Positions 39,578-50,254 of a stretch of DNA of 64,000 nucleotides are shown in pieces. The first letter of the stretch is position 1; each line of letters begins with the position of its first letter. The notes beneath the pieces were generated by a model. That model made no database searches, had not been told where the DNA came from, and saw only the letters and a list, made by a program, of their open reading frames with translations. This DNA is from Burkholderia sp. WP9 (lineage in GTDB: Bacteria > Pseudomonadota > Gammaproteobacteria > Burkholderiales > Burkholderiaceae), in NCBI RefSeq assembly GCF_900104795.1, contig NZ_FNTG01000002.1, positions 124,001-188,000 on the forward strand, given 5' to 3'. The position numbers were made by a program, and so were the translations under genes.

Positions 39578-40993
39578 TCATAGCGCGGCCAGCCACGCCA
39601 CTGCATCCCGCACGACGGGATTCCAGTCGCCCTCCCGCGTTTGCCGCAACTGCGTCGCGCTTTCGACCCAGTTGGACGTGCTTCCCGAATGGCCCCAACG
39701 CCAGTCGCCGGACGTGTTGACCGGCACGCAAGTCAGTTTGCCCATCATCGCGGCAAGATTGGCCACGGCCGAATCAACCGCGAACACAGCGTCCAGTTCG
39801 CCGATGCATGCGGCGGTGTCATCGAAAAGGTGGATGCCGGGCAGATAGCGCTCGACCGAAGCGGCCGGCGTGCCTGCTGCCGCCTCGGCAAGCGGATGAT
39901 GCAGATTCACGAAACAGATTCGCCCGGTCAGCACGGGATCCGTCACGAGCCGGTTGAGCGCATCGAGCGGCAGGCTGCGTCGCGCAGCCCAGCACCGCAT
40001 TGAGCTGCCGACATTGGACAGGTGGCGCTGGCCACAGTCCCAGAACAACCCGACGAGCTTCTTTCCGCGATGTTGCGCGCGCAACTGTTGCGCCCACTCT
40101 GCCGCAATCTGCCGCTTCGCTGGCGGAGCCCGTAGATACGCCTGAAACCGGTATGGGCGAGTCGCCTGCGCGGCGCGCAACACCGGCAAATGCAATAGCG
40201 TCGCGTATAAGTGCGGCGCGAATGCTTCCACTTGAGCGCGCACCGCGTCGGGCAGTGGGCCATGGGTCTGCAACGGACGCGCCGCGCTGACGACTTCGCA
40301 GTCGGGCAAGGACGCCTGCATGAGCGCATAGATCTGCGGGTCACAGGTAATCATCACCTGCGCACCGGCAGCGCGCCAGTCCGCCACGCAGGCGCCCAGC
40401 AGAAAGTTGTCGCCAAAACCGAGTTGGTGCACGACGAGCACCCGCCGGCCGCGCGGATCGGATTCGCCGTCCCACGCCGGGATGCCGGCCGGACGATAAC
40501 TGCCGGCATCGCCAGAATCGTTGCGCCGGGTCCAGTGCTTAAAGCCACGCGGGTCGCCTGCTTTGAGCATCGCCTCGCCGAGAAGCTGTTCCGCGGTTGC
40601 CAGGACATTGGGCGTGCTCGTTGCCACCGGCCGTCGCGCCTCATCCAGCAACTGGATCGCGTGAGCGAAATGGCCGGCCATCATCAGGCTGTAGCCGAGT
40701 CGCAGTTGGGCGAGCGCGGGATTATCCGCCATCGACGGGGCATGCGTTCTCGTCTCGACCGCCTCGGCATGCCGCCCCTGCAGATCCAGCGCAAACGCGC
40801 GCATGGCAAAAAAATGTTGGTCCTGAGTACCGAGGGCCAGCGCGCGGTCAGCCCAGTCAAGGAGTTCGTCCTCGCGCTCGAGTGCGATCAGCACATCACA
40901 TATCTCGCGCAGAATCGCCAGGTTGTGAGGCTCGTGCTCATGACGCACGCATGCGTTTCGCAGTTGCCGCTCCAGATCGTTGGTCGGCGTCAC
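39578..40993 (-). CDS. TPR protein with glycosyltransferase family-9-like domain
   Basis: A 471-residue protein. Residues about 1-150 are helical repeats of TPR type (ILREICDVLIALEREDELLDWADRALALGTQDQHFFAMRAFALDLQGRHAEAVE...LRLGYSLMMAGHFAHAIQLLDEA). From about 195 a heptosyltransferase-like half follows: VLVVHQLGFGDNFLLGACVADWRAAGAQVMIT, then KKLVGLFWDCGQRH and a late DAVFAVDSAVANLAAMMGKLTCVPVN typical of GT9 sugar-nucleotide sites. The GTG at 40993 overlaps the stop of the preceding gene as GTGA, so translation is coupled and this start is preferred over longer frames. Acceptor and sugar are unknown. Confidence 0.75.
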   Translation of the reverse strand: MTPTNDLERQLRNACVRHEHEPHNLAILREICDVLIALEREDELLDWADRALALGTQDQHFFAMRAFALDLQGRHAEAVETRTHAPSMADNPALAQLRLGYSLMMAGHFAHAIQLLDEARRPVATSTPNVLATAEQLLGEAMLKAGDPRGFKHWTRRNDSGDAGSYRPAGIPAWDGESDPRGRRVLVVHQLGFGDNFLLGACVADWRAAGAQVMITCDPQIYALMQASLPDCEVVSAARPLQTHGPLPDAVRAQVEAFAPHLYATLLHLPVLRAAQATRPYRFQAYLRAPPAKRQIAAEWAQQLRAQHRGKKLVGLFWDCGQRHLSNVGSSMRCWAARRSLPLDALNRLVTDPVLTGRICFVNLHHPLAEAAAGTPAASVERYLPGIHLFDDTAACIGELDAVFAVDSAVANLAAMMGKLTCVPVNTSGDWRWGHSGSTSNWVESATQLRQTREGDWNPVVRDAVAWLAAL

Positions 40994-41871
40994 TCGCACA
41001 ATCCATCGCAAGCATTCTTCACCACGCTTTCGCACAGGCCGACGTATTGCAGCGCGGCCTCCGCGGTCAGCCCTATCACCATCATGTTCCGCACGAACTC
41101 CTGGGTGCTCCATAGACGCCGGTAACGCTCGTACATCACCTTTACGCAGTCGAATTTGCGCTGATCGCAATAGATCTTCAATAGCATCAGGACCTCGTTG
41201 GAGCTGTAGGTCCCGATGTCCAGCTTACGCACCATATCCATCAGCATCTCGTCGCCGACGTGCCGCCACATGTTGAACACGGCGTGAAAACCGAATGTCG
41301 GCCCTTCCGGCAGCACATGCTCATAAGCAAAGCGGGTCGCGACTTCCTCGGGCGCAAACCGGATGCCGTATCCGCTTTCGAGCAAGGGCCGATATACGCG
41401 GCAGATCAGGTCGTCCTCATTGACGCCGGGAAGGAATTCGAACCGCTCGTCCGCCAGCGCCTGCAACAGCTTTGTCGAACGCAGCGAGAACCCGCCGTTG
41501 CCCACGTTCATGCCATCGCGGTGGAACGGCCATTTCGCACCGATGTAGTCGTAGTCGAAAAATGTATCACTCCACGCCGCGGGGTCCAGCACATAACCGT
41601 CCCATTGAACGACGAGTACCCACGGTGTGGTCACATGGCCGAGCAGATGCTTGACCATGAAAGCCGAATAGTCTTCTTTGGACTGCAGGCGGGGAATCAG
41701 CACGGTACGTACAGAGGTGGGTACGGTCTCGTGAGTGAAGAGGATCGCGTCGGCAAAGTTGCACCGGGCCGCTGAGATCTCGAGCGCGCGCGCGGCGAAT
41801 ACGGGATTGATCGAATCCGCCGCACAAAGCGTCACACTGCGCAGATTCAGGGGGGAAGCGTTACTGCTCAT
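40990..41871 (-). CDS. DUF5672-type glycosyltransferase-like protein
   Basis: A 293-residue cytosolic protein beginning MSSNASPLNLRSVTLCAADSINPVFAARALEISA. The block ...VLVVQWDGYVLDPAAWSDTFFDYDYIGAKWPFHRDGMNVGNGGFSLRSTKLL matches the DUF5672 pattern: VVQWDGYV as the nucleotide-sugar/metal region and GNGGFSLRS as the acceptor-site block. It precedes the TPR/GT9-like protein with a 4-base overlap, so the two are one functional unit. Function in surface polysaccharide or protein glycosylation is an inference. The start choice is moderate because no clear ribosome-binding site is seen. Confidence 0.78.
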   Translation of the reverse strand: MSSNASPLNLRSVTLCAADSINPVFAARALEISAARCNFADAILFTHETVPTSVRTVLIPRLQSKEDYSAFMVKHLLGHVTTPWVLVVQWDGYVLDPAAWSDTFFDYDYIGAKWPFHRDGMNVGNGGFSLRSTKLLQALADERFEFLPGVNEDDLICRVYRPLLESGYGIRFAPEEVATRFAYEHVLPEGPTFGFHAVFNMWRHVGDEMLMDMVRKLDIGTYSSNEVLMLLKIYCDQRKFDCVKVMYERYRRLWSTQEFVRNMMVIGLTAEAALQYVGLCESVVKNACDGLCE

Positions 41872-42124
41872 CAGGACTATTCGGCCAATCGGTGCTTTAT
41901 CGGTCTGCGCAATGCGCAAAGGGTTTCCCTCAGCAAAGCTGAATGGGCGCAACCCTCACGCTACGACTCGCGCCAGTCATCGGGCCGCTTCGTACCAAAG
42001 CTTTCAACTGCGACCGTTGCTCGCAGTTGCCCGACGACCGAGCACGCCTCGTCGCGAATAGCGTGATCCTATACAAAGTTCACGCAAACCGAAGGATGAC
42101 ACGATGTCGCTGACGAAGGCTCGC

Positions 42125-43324
42125 CTACGCCGCGTTCAACAACCCATGCGGGTCGATCACGAACTTCTTCGGTGCACCGCCATCGAATTGGCGATAACCA
42201 TCGGGCGCCTGGTCGAGCGACACCACCGTCACGTTGACGATATCCGCAATCGGCAAGCGGTCCCACAAGATCGCCTGCATCAGGTTCTGGTTGTACTTCA
42301 TCACAGGCGTCTGTCCGGTATGGAACGAATGCGACTTGGCCCAGCCCAGACCGAAACGGATGCTCAGGCTGCCTTTGCGCGCGGCGGCATCGGCGGCGCC
42401 GGGGTCGTCGGTCACGTAAAGGCCCGGAATGCCGATCGCGCCCGCAGCCCGCGTGATTTCCATCAGCGAATTGAGCACGGTGGCCGGCGCTTCCTCATGC
42501 GAGCCGCTGCTGCCGTGGCCGTGTGCTTCGAAGCCGACGCAGTCCACCGCGCAATCCACTTCGGGCCGGCCAAGAATCTGTTCGATCTGCTCGCCCAGCG
42601 TGGCGTCCTTCGACAGATCCACGGTCTGGAAACCCATCTTGCGCGCATGCGCGAGACGCTCCTCGTTCATATCGCCGACGATCGTGCAGGCCGCGCCCAA
42701 CAAGCGCGCCGAAGCGGCCGCCGCCATCCCCACCGGCCCCGCGCCCGCGATATAGACGGTCGCGCCGGGCTTCACGCCGGCCATCACCGCGCCGTGATAG
42801 CCGGTCGGCAGAATGTCGGAGAGGCACGTGAGATCGCGGATTTTCGACAGCGCCTGCGCGCGGTCGGGGAATTTCAGCAGATTGAAGTCGGCGTACGGCA
42901 CCATCACGTATTCGGCCTGGCCGCCGATCCAGCCGCCCATGTCCACATAACCATAAGCACCGCCGGCACGCGAAGGATTCACGTTCAGGCACACGCCGGT
43001 ATGTTGGGCCTTGCAGGTCGGGCAGCGTCCGCAGGCCACGTTGAACGGCACCGAAACGAGATCGCCGATCTTCAGCGTTTCCACGTCGCGGCCAATCTCG
43101 ATCACCTCGCCGGTAATCTCGTGGCCGAGCACGAGGCCGACCTCGGCGGTCGTGCGGCCGCGCACCATATGCTGATCGGAGCCGCAAATATTGGTGCTCA
43201 CTACCTTCAGGATCACGCCGTGGCCGATCGAACGGCCGCGCGGATCGACCATCTTCGGATAGTCGATCGACTGCACTTCCACCTTGCCCTGCCCTAGATA
43301 CACGACGCCACGATTGCTGCTCAT
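42125..43324 (-). CDS. fdhA: Glutathione-independent formaldehyde dehydrogenase
   Basis: A 399-residue zinc-dependent medium-chain dehydrogenase with tightly bound NAD. Catalytic zinc site in NICGSDQHMVRGRT and GHEITGEV; structural zinc cysteines CGRCPTCKAQHTGVC; NAD site VYIAGAGPVGMAAAASARLLGA. It oxidises formaldehyde released by betaine, dimethylglycine and sarcosine demethylation to formate. It is divergent from betI. A homologous gene closes the pseudomonad sox operon; here it is separate but still inside the cluster. Confidence 0.94.
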   Translation of the reverse strand: MSSNRGVVYLGQGKVEVQSIDYPKMVDPRGRSIGHGVILKVVSTNICGSDQHMVRGRTTAEVGLVLGHEITGEVIEIGRDVETLKIGDLVSVPFNVACGRCPTCKAQHTGVCLNVNPSRAGGAYGYVDMGGWIGGQAEYVMVPYADFNLLKFPDRAQALSKIRDLTCLSDILPTGYHGAVMAGVKPGATVYIAGAGPVGMAAAASARLLGAACTIVGDMNEERLAHARKMGFQTVDLSKDATLGEQIEQILGRPEVDCAVDCVGFEAHGHGSSGSHEEAPATVLNSLMEITRAAGAIGIPGLYVTDDPGAADAAARKGSLSIRFGLGWAKSHSFHTGQTPVMKYNQNLMQAILWDRLPIADIVNVTVVSLDQAPDGYRQFDGGAPKKFVIDPHGLLNAA

Positions 43325-43607
43325 TGTCTGTCTCCATGTCTTGTGAGCGGCGTGCCCGGTTCAGTGCGGCACGCCGTTCAACGAGCGTAGCGCCCGCTGA
43401 ACGAAGCGCATGTGCCGAACGCGACATGGGTTTGGCCGGAACCGACACGACCGGCGCAACCCGTATCGATGTTGATGCAACCCGTTTTTTATTGATTGAC
43501 CGTTCAATATAAAAAACCTACCATAGCCACTCGAATTCACTCAGGCGGATCGTGTTTTCGTCTTGCGCAGTCCGCCCGAAGCTCATGCCAGCAATAGCGC
43601 CCGCACC
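43325..43607. promoter_or_regulatory. fdhA/betI divergent control region with BetI-like operator
   Basis: The 283-base gap contains ATTGACCGTTCAAT (43495-43508), a 14-base imperfect palindrome with 5-base arms ATTGA/TCAAT in an AT-rich setting with a TATAAA just downstream (43507-43514). This is the expected style of a BetI/TetR operator over the betI-betB-betA promoter. Binding is an inference. Confidence 0.6.
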
Positions 43608-44195
43608 ATGCCCAAACTTGGAATGCGCGAAATCCGCCGCGCGCAACTGATCGACGCCACGCTCCTCACCATCGACCAGACCGGTCTCGCGGGAACCACG
43701 CTGGCTTCGGTCGCGCAGCGCGCGAGCATTTCCACCGGCATCGTCAGCCACTATTTCGGCGACAAGGACGGTTTGCTCGAAGCCACCATGCGGCACGTGC
43801 TGCGCGATTTGTGGCAAGCCACCTCGCGCCGGCGCCGGGCGGCCAAGGCGGATCCGCGTTCTAAATTACGCGCCGTGGTCGCCGCGAATTTCGACGCCGA
43901 GCAGACCAGCGGCCCGGTCATGAAAACCTGGCTGGCGTTCTGGACCGAGAGCATGCACAAGCCGCAATTGCGCCGGCTGCAATACGTGAACACGCGCCGC
44001 CTGAATTCGAACCTGTGCGCGGATTTTTCCAAGGCCATGCCGCGTGCCGCGGCGCGGCGCGCGGCGAGCGGCCTCGCCGCCCTGATCGACGGACTGTGGC
44101 TGCGCGGCGCGCTCTCGGGCGAGCCGTTCGACACTCGCGCAGCGCTGCGCGTGGCCAACGACTATATCGATCTGGTCCTCGCATCGCGCGATTAA
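43608..44195 (+). CDS. betI: Choline-responsive TetR-family repressor
   Basis: A 195-residue BetI. TetR helix-turn-helix at residues about 8-55 ([54 protein letters not shown]). The effector domain carries the usual LKAVV-type segment and [21 protein letters not shown] block. It starts at 43608 ([13 protein letters not shown]), the conserved BetI start, not the upstream open frame at 43563. It precedes betB by 42 bases. Choline relieves repression in this family. Confidence 0.95.
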   Translation: MPKLGMREIRRAQLIDATLLTIDQTGLAGTTLASVAQRASISTGIVSHYFGDKDGLLEATMRHVLRDLWQATSRRRRAAKADPRSKLRAVVAANFDAEQTSGPVMKTWLAFWTESMHKPQLRRLQYVNTRRLNSNLCADFSKAMPRAAARRAASGLAALIDGLWLRGALSGEPFDTRAALRVANDYIDLVLASRD

Positions 44196-44237
44196 GGACG
44201 CGGGCAGATCGGCGACATCTTCAGAAAGGAGCAAGTC

Positions 44238-45707
44238 ATGGCGGTATTCGCAACGCAACGCCTCTATATCGGCGGCGCTTACGTCGACGCAACCAGCGGC
44301 GAAACCTTCGAGACGCACGATCCCGCCACCGGCGAGACGCTCGCGAGCGTGCAGCAGGCCTCGGCGGCCGACGTCGATCGCGCGGTGCAATCCGCGCGGG
44401 ACGGGCAACGCGAATGGGCCGCGCTCACGGCCATGCAGCGTTCGCGCATTCTGCGCCGCGCGGTCGAGATTCTGCGCGAGCGCAACGACGAACTCGCCGC
44501 GCTCGAAACGCGCGATACGGGCAAGCCGATTGCCGAAACCCGCGCGGTGGATATCGTCACCGGCGCGGACGTGATCGAGTATTACGCGGGGCTCGCCACT
44601 GCCATAGAGGGTCAGCAGATTCCGCTACGGCCCACCTCGTTTGTTTATACGCGGCGCGAGCCGCTTGGCGTTTGCGCGGGCATCGGCGCATGGAACTACC
44701 CGATCCAGATCGCCTGCTGGAAGTCGGCGCCCGCGCTCGCGGCCGGCAATGCGATGATCTTCAAGCCGAGCGAGATCACACCGTTGTCGGCGCTGAAGCT
44801 CGCCGAGATCTATACCGAAGCCGGCGTGCCCGCGGGCGTGTTCAACGTCGTGCAAGGCGACGGACGAGTCGGCGCGATGCTCGCCGCGCATCCGGACATC
44901 GAGAAAATTTCGTTCACCGGCGGCGTTGAAACGGGTAAGAAGGTGATGTCGCTCGCCGGCGCCTCGTCGCTGAAAGAAGTGACAATGGAACTCGGCGGCA
45001 AATCTCCGCTGCTCGTATTCGACGACGCCAACCTCGAACGCGCCGCCGACATCGCGATGAGCGCCAACTTCTTCAGCTCCGGCCAGGTCTGCACCAACGG
45101 CACACGCGTGTTCGTGCAACGTGGCGTGCTGGAACGGTTCGAGAAACTGGTTCTGGAACGCGTCGAACGCATTCGCGTGGGCGCGCCCACCGACGCCGAC
45201 ACCAACTTCGGCCCGCTCGTGAGCGCCGCGCAATTGCAGAAAGTGCTGGACTATATCGAAAGCGGCAAGCAGGAAGGCGCGCGGCTCGTGGCGGGCGGCA
45301 AGCGCCTCACCGAAGGGCATTTCGGCAATGGCCAGTATGTCGAACCGACCGTATTCACCGGCTGCCATGACGACATGCGCATCGTGCGCGAGGAAATCTT
45401 CGGCCCAGTCATGAGCATTCTCGTTTTCGACGACGAAGACGAGGCGATCGCGCGCGCGAACCACACCGCGTATGGCCTCGCCGCGGGCGTCGTGACCGAG
45501 AACCTGGCGCGCGCGCATCGCGTGATTCATCGTCTGGAAGCGGGGATCTGCTGGATCAACACCTGGGGCGAGTCGCCTGCGGAAATGCCGGTGGGCGGCT
45601 ACAAGCAATCGGGTGTGGGCCGCGAAAACGGCATCACCACGCTCGAGCACTACACGCGCATCAAGTCCGTGCAGGTCGAACTCGGCCCGTATCAACCGGT
45701 GTTCTAA
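44238..45707 (+). CDS. betB: Betaine aldehyde dehydrogenase
   Basis: A 489-residue NAD(P)-dependent aldehyde dehydrogenase converting betaine aldehyde to glycine betaine. Catalytic Glu in [14 protein letters not shown] and catalytic Cys in [19 protein letters not shown] site [13 protein letters not shown]-terminal substrate region and full length normal for BetB. An AGGAG site precedes the ATG. It sits between betI and betA in the usual bet order. Confidence 0.97.
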   Translation: MAVFATQRLYIGGAYVDATSGETFETHDPATGETLASVQQASAADVDRAVQSARDGQREWAALTAMQRSRILRRAVEILRERNDELAALETRDTGKPIAETRAVDIVTGADVIEYYAGLATAIEGQQIPLRPTSFVYTRREPLGVCAGIGAWNYPIQIACWKSAPALAAGNAMIFKPSEITPLSALKLAEIYTEAGVPAGVFNVVQGDGRVGAMLAAHPDIEKISFTGGVETGKKVMSLAGASSLKEVTMELGGKSPLLVFDDANLERAADIAMSANFFSSGQVCTNGTRVFVQRGVLERFEKLVLERVERIRVGAPTDADTNFGPLVSAAQLQKVLDYIESGKQEGARLVAGGKRLTEGHFGNGQYVEPTVFTGCHDDMRIVREEIFGPVMSILVFDDEDEAIARANHTAYGLAAGVVTENLARAHRVIHRLEAGICWINTWGESPAEMPVGGYKQSGVGRENGITTLEHYTRIKSVQVELGPYQPVF

Positions 45708-45719
45708 GGAGGCAGGACG

Positions 45720-47405
45720 ATGGCTGCGAACGAATACGACTACATTATCGTGGGCGCGGGTTCGGCGGGCAACGTGCTCGCCTCGCGCCTCACCGAAGAC
45801 GCGGACGTGACCGTGCTCCTGCTCGAAGCGGGCGGCCCTGACTACCGCTTCGACTTCCGCACGCAGATGCCGGCCGCCCTCGCCTATCCGCTGCAAGGGC
45901 GCCGCTACAACTGGGCGTACGAAACGGACCCCGAGCCGCATATGAACAACCGCCGCATGGAATGCGGGCGCGGCAAGGGGCTCGGTGGATCGTCGCTGAT
46001 CAACGGCATGTGCTATATCCGCGGCAACGCGCTCGATTACGACGGCTGGGCTGCGCAGGCCGGCCTGGAAAACTGGACCTATCTGGATTGCCTGCCGTAT
46101 TTCCGCAAGGCCGAGACGCGCGATGTGGGCGCCAACGCGTACCACGGCGGCGACGGCCCGGTGCATGTGACCACGAGCAAGCCCGGCAACAACCCACTCT
46201 TCGCCGCGATGGTCGAAGCCGGTGTGCAGGCAGGCTTTCCGCGCACCGACGATCTGAACGGCTATCAGCAGGAAGGCTTCGGCCCGATGGATCGCACGGT
46301 CACGGCGAATGGCCGGCGCGCCAGCACGGCGCGCGGCTATCTGGATCGCGCGAAGGCGCGGCCGAATCTGACCATCGTCACGCATGCCGTGACGGATCGT
46401 GTCCTGTTCGCCGGCAAGCGCGCGATCGGCGTCGCGTATCTGCATCAGGGCAACGCGGTGAATGCGCACGCGCGCCGCGAGGTGCTGGTGTGCAGCGGCG
46501 CGATTGCTTCGCCGCAATTGCTGCAGCGCTCGGGCGTGGGCCGCTCCACGTGGCTGCGCGAACTCGATGTGCCGCTCGTTCACGATCTGCCGGGTGTGGG
46601 CGAGAACCTGCAGGATCATCTGGAGATGTATATCCAGTACGAGTGCAAGGAGCCGGTCTCGCTGTACCCGGCTTTGCAGTGGTGGAATCAACCGGCTATC
46701 GGACTTGAATGGATGCTGAACGGCACGGGTATCGGCGCGAGCAACCAGTTCGAAGCAGGCGGTTTCATCCGCACGCGCGACGACGATCTGTGGCCGAACA
46801 TCCAGTATCACTTTCTACCCGTTGCGATCAACTACAACGGCTCGAACGCGATCAAGATGCACGGCTTCCAGGCGCACGTCGGTTCGATGCGTTCGCCAAG
46901 CCGTGGCCGCGTGAAGCTCACGTCGCGTGATCCGAACGCGCATCCGAGCATCCTGTTCAACTACATGGCCGATCCGCTCGACTGGCGCGAATTCCGCGAC
47001 GGCATTCGCATCACGCGCGAGATCATGCGGCAACCGGCTCTCGATCGTTATCGGGGCCGCGAACTGAATCCCGGTGCCGAGCTGACTACCGACGAACAGC
47101 TCGACACTTTCGTGCGGATGCGGGCCGAGACGGCGTTTCATCCGTCGTGTTCATGCAAGATGGGCTACGACGACATGGCCGTGGTCGACAACGAGGGCCG
47201 CGTGCACGGCATCCAGGGATTGCGCGTGGTGGATGCGTCGATCATGCCGCGCATCACCACCGGCAATCTGAATGCGCCGACCATCATGCTGGCGGAAAAG
47301 ATCGCCGACCGGATTCGCAAACGCGAGGCGTTGGCGCGGGTGGATACGCCCTATTTCGTGGCAAACGGCGTAGCGTCCCGCAAACGGGAGAGCGCGACGG
47401 TTTGA
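45720..47405 (+). CDS. betA: Choline dehydrogenase
   Basis: A 561-residue GMC-family FAD enzyme oxidising choline to betaine aldehyde at the membrane. ADP-binding motif [22 protein letters not shown] at the N-terminus; GMC signatures [19 protein letters not shown] and [16 protein letters not shown]-terminal active-site region [12 protein letters not shown] and [28 protein letters not shown]. It starts 12 bases after betB, with a GGAGG site, completing betI-betB-betA. Confidence 0.97.
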   Translation: MAANEYDYIIVGAGSAGNVLASRLTEDADVTVLLLEAGGPDYRFDFRTQMPAALAYPLQGRRYNWAYETDPEPHMNNRRMECGRGKGLGGSSLINGMCYIRGNALDYDGWAAQAGLENWTYLDCLPYFRKAETRDVGANAYHGGDGPVHVTTSKPGNNPLFAAMVEAGVQAGFPRTDDLNGYQQEGFGPMDRTVTANGRRASTARGYLDRAKARPNLTIVTHAVTDRVLFAGKRAIGVAYLHQGNAVNAHARREVLVCSGAIASPQLLQRSGVGRSTWLRELDVPLVHDLPGVGENLQDHLEMYIQYECKEPVSLYPALQWWNQPAIGLEWMLNGTGIGASNQFEAGGFIRTRDDDLWPNIQYHFLPVAINYNGSNAIKMHGFQAHVGSMRSPSRGRVKLTSRDPNAHPSILFNYMADPLDWREFRDGIRITREIMRQPALDRYRGRELNPGAELTTDEQLDTFVRMRAETAFHPSCSCKMGYDDMAVVDNEGRVHGIQGLRVVDASIMPRITTGNLNAPTIMLAEKIADRIRKREALARVDTPYFVANGVASRKRESATV

Positions 47406-47527
47406 CGCCGAAGCCCGCCTGCAAGATTTTCTTTACCCTCGCGCAACTTATACTCGATTGTCAGCGCGGCGCAAAAGCCGGATAGTGCGGCTTCATCCGC
47501 AGACAGACAATCAAGGAAACGCGAGCG

Positions 47528-48697
47528 ATGAAGTTCAAAGCCCTCAGCCTCACGGCGGCCCTTTTCTTTACCCTGTGCGCGACCGCTCCGGCGAGTCGCG
47601 CAGCCGGCGATACGCAAGACAGCATTCAACAGACAGTCGACGCAGCGATCCGCCCGCTCATGGCTAAGGATGGCATTCATGGCATGGCGGTCGGCATCGT
47701 TGTCGGGGGCAAGCCTTATGTGTACAACTACGGCGTGGCGTCGACGGAAACCGGCAAGCCCGTGACGCGCGACACGCTGTTCGAACTCGGCTCGATCAGC
47801 AAGACCTTCACGGCGACACTGGCTTCGTATGCGCAGGTCAGTGGCGATCTTTCGCTGTCGGATACGACGAGCAAATATCTGCCCATTCTCCAGGGCAGTC
47901 CGTTCGGCAACGTGAAGCTTGTCAATCTGGGCACGCATACGCCGGGCGGTCTGCCGTTGCAGGTGCCGGACGAGATCCATAACGACGATGAACTCATGCA
48001 GTATTTCAAGGCATGGCAGCCGAGTTGCGTGCCGGGCACATGCCGGACTTACACCAATCCCGGTATCGGCACGCTCGGCCTGATCACGGCAAAGAGCATG
48101 GGCCAGGATTTCACATCGCTGATGGAACAGCGACTGTTTCCAGCACTGGGGCTGAAGAACAGCTATATCGACGTTCCGCAAGCGCGAATGCCGGATTACG
48201 CGCAGGGCTATAAGAAGGATGGCGCGCCGATCCGCATGGCGCCCGGCGTGCTATCCGCGCAAGCGTACGGTGTGAAATCCACCGCCGCTGATATCACGCG
48301 CTTTCTGCAAGCGAACATGAACCAGTTCCAATTCGATGCGAAGTTGCAGCGCGCGATCACGCAGACGCACACCGGCTACTTCAAGGCAGGTGTGATGACT
48401 CAGGATCTGATCTGGGAGCAATACGCGTATCCGGTCGCGTTGAAGACGTTGCTGGCGGGCAATTCGTCGACAATGGCTTTAAAGGCGACGCCTGCCATGG
48501 AAATCAAGCCGCCGCTCGCGCCGCGACAGGATGTCTGGATCAACAAGACCGGTTCGACCAATGGGTTCGGCGCGTATGTGGCTTTCGTTCCGGAGAAGCA
48601 GTTAGGCATTGTCATGCTCGCCAACAAAAACTTTCCGATGGAGGACCGGGTGGCCGTGGCTCATAAGATTCTGACGCTGCTTGCTGGGGCGCGTTGA
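47528..48697 (+). CDS. Class C beta-lactamase (AmpC-type)
   Basis: A 389-residue serine hydrolase of the AmpC family. Signal peptide MKFKALSLTAALFFTLCATAPASRAA. Active-site motif GSISKTF with Ser89 and Lys92; the second motif Tyr-Thr-Asn in YTNPGIGTL near residue 176 (class C usually has Tyr-Ala/Ser-Asn); KTG motif in INKTGSTNGFG near residue 338. It is separated from betA by 122 bases. A good -10-like TATACT lies in the gap at 47448-47453. Hydrolysis of beta-lactams in the periplasm is the likely activity, but it could act on other amides or esters. Confidence 0.85.
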   Translation: MKFKALSLTAALFFTLCATAPASRAAGDTQDSIQQTVDAAIRPLMAKDGIHGMAVGIVVGGKPYVYNYGVASTETGKPVTRDTLFELGSISKTFTATLASYAQVSGDLSLSDTTSKYLPILQGSPFGNVKLVNLGTHTPGGLPLQVPDEIHNDDELMQYFKAWQPSCVPGTCRTYTNPGIGTLGLITAKSMGQDFTSLMEQRLFPALGLKNSYIDVPQARMPDYAQGYKKDGAPIRMAPGVLSAQAYGVKSTAADITRFLQANMNQFQFDAKLQRAITQTHTGYFKAGVMTQDLIWEQYAYPVALKTLLAGNSSTMALKATPAMEIKPPLAPRQDVWINKTGSTNGFGAYVAFVPEKQLGIVMLANKNFPMEDRVAVAHKILTLLAGAR

Positions 48698-48736
48698 ATA
48701 ACGAAGTGGACATGGCGGGCGACAAGGACAAAATGC

Positions 48737-48763
48737 GGATGAGCACCGCCGTGGCACTCATCC
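48737..48763. terminator. Terminator after the beta-lactamase gene
   Basis: Arms GGATGAG (48737-48743) and CTCATCC (48757-48763), with a 13-base loop, followed by TCTTT; it lies 39 bases after the beta-lactamase stop and faces the convergent MFS gene. Confidence 0.65.
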
Positions 48764-48835
48764 TCTTTACATGACCGTGTCGCGTTCGGATGGAACGGCG
48801 TCATGGTGCGCGCGCCGTCCGCAAGAAGTGAACCT

Positions 48836-50254
48836 TCAATCCCGCACTGGACTCAACACCCCACGCGCATCCGTCTCAACCGCCTCCGACACCAGCGTCT
48901 CCAGCGCCAGCCCACGCGTTTCGATACCGAGAATCCAGACCGCCGCCGCTGCGATCACGAAGCACATCGCGCCGAGCGAGAAGACACCGCCCTGGCCGAA
49001 CATCGGCAACACCACGCCCACCACGTAAGGTCCGATCAACGAACCCACGCGGCCGATCGCCGACGCGAAGCCCGAACCCGTCGCACGCGCACCGGTTCCG
49101 TAAAGCTCGGGCGTATAGGTGTACAACACCGCCCACATCGCGAACAGGAAGAACTGCATCGCCAGCCCCGCACAGATCAGCAAGGTCGGCGTCTGCGCGT
49201 GCAGCGCGGTTTGCCCATATACGTAAGCCATCACCGCGCTGCCCGCGAGCGACGCAATGCAGGTCGGCTTACGCCCCCAGCGTTCCACCAGCCACGCCGC
49301 GCAAATAAACCCCGGAATGCCGCCGAGCGAAATCAGCACCGTGTACAGCACCGACTTGGTCACCGCGAAGCCGGCCTGCTGCATCAACGCGCCCAGCCAC
49401 GACGTCAGCCCATAAAAACCGAGCAGCGCGAAGAACCACAGCGTCCACACCATGATCGTGCGGCGCCGGTATGCGAGGCTCCAGATCTCACGAAACGCGC
49501 CCATGCTCTTCGCGGCAGGCGGCTCGGCGAGCATGGCCGGTGCGCGCAACTGGCTCAGGCCGGCCGCTTTCATCACCTTCACTTCGACTTCGGCGAGTAT
49601 CTTGTCCGCTTCGTCGAGGCGGCCGCGATGCTCCAGCCAACGCGGCGATTCCGGCACCACGCGGCGCACGATCAGCACGAATACCGCAGGAATGGCGAGC
49701 AGCGCGAACTCGGTGCGCCAGCCGAACGTCGGCAGCACGAAGTACGACACCACGCCCGCGGTAATGAAGCCGAGCGGCCAGAACCCGTCCATCAACGCAA
49801 TCAGGCGGCCGCGCGAGGCAGCCGGCACGAACTCCGACAGCAACGTCTGCGCAATGGGAAACTCCATCCCCATGCCGAAGCCGAGCAGCACGCGATAAAA
49901 GATCAGCGCTTCGACGCTTTGCGCCGTGGAACACAGATACGATGCGAGCCCCCATAGCACCATGCTCCATTGAAACACTGGCCGGCGTCCGAAGCGATCC
50001 GCCAGCAATCCCGCAATCGCCGCGCCGATCACCATGCCGAAGAAGCTCGCGCTGGCCACGAGCCCAGCCGTCGCGCTCGATAAGCCGAATTCCGTCCTGA
50101 TCGAGCCGAGCACGAAAGTCATCGTGCCGAGATCGACGGAATCGAAAAAGAACGCAATGGCGATGATGATGAAAATGGTCCGGTGATAACCGGAGAACGG
50201 CAGTCGTTCGAGTCGGGCGGCTGCGCTCGCGCGAGGCTGATAAGCGGTAGACAT
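48836..50254 (-). CDS. MFS transporter (metabolite:H+ symporter type)
   Basis: A 472-residue membrane carrier with twelve predicted spans. MFS signatures are visible between spans 2 and 3 (GLLADRFGRRPVFQWSM) and around spans 4-5 (GFGMGMEFPIAQTLLSEFVPAASRGRLIAL), the sequence shape of the SV2/niacin/aromatic-acid:proton symporter group. AGGGG lies near the ATG at 50254. It is the last gene of the minus-strand sox run but 142 bases after the small gene, so cotranscription is uncertain. Substrate is unknown; a link to sarcosine, betaine or folate-related compounds is possible by position. Confidence 0.88.
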   Translation of the reverse strand: MSTAYQPRASAAARLERLPFSGYHRTIFIIIAIAFFFDSVDLGTMTFVLGSIRTEFGLSSATAGLVASASFFGMVIGAAIAGLLADRFGRRPVFQWSMVLWGLASYLCSTAQSVEALIFYRVLLGFGMGMEFPIAQTLLSEFVPAASRGRLIALMDGFWPLGFITAGVVSYFVLPTFGWRTEFALLAIPAVFVLIVRRVVPESPRWLEHRGRLDEADKILAEVEVKVMKAAGLSQLRAPAMLAEPPAAKSMGAFREIWSLAYRRRTIMVWTLWFFALLGFYGLTSWLGALMQQAGFAVTKSVLYTVLISLGGIPGFICAAWLVERWGRKPTCIASLAGSAVMAYVYGQTALHAQTPTLLICAGLAMQFFLFAMWAVLYTYTPELYGTGARATGSGFASAIGRVGSLIGPYVVGVVLPMFGQGGVFSLGAMCFVIAAAAVWILGIETRGLALETLVSEAVETDARGVLSPVRD

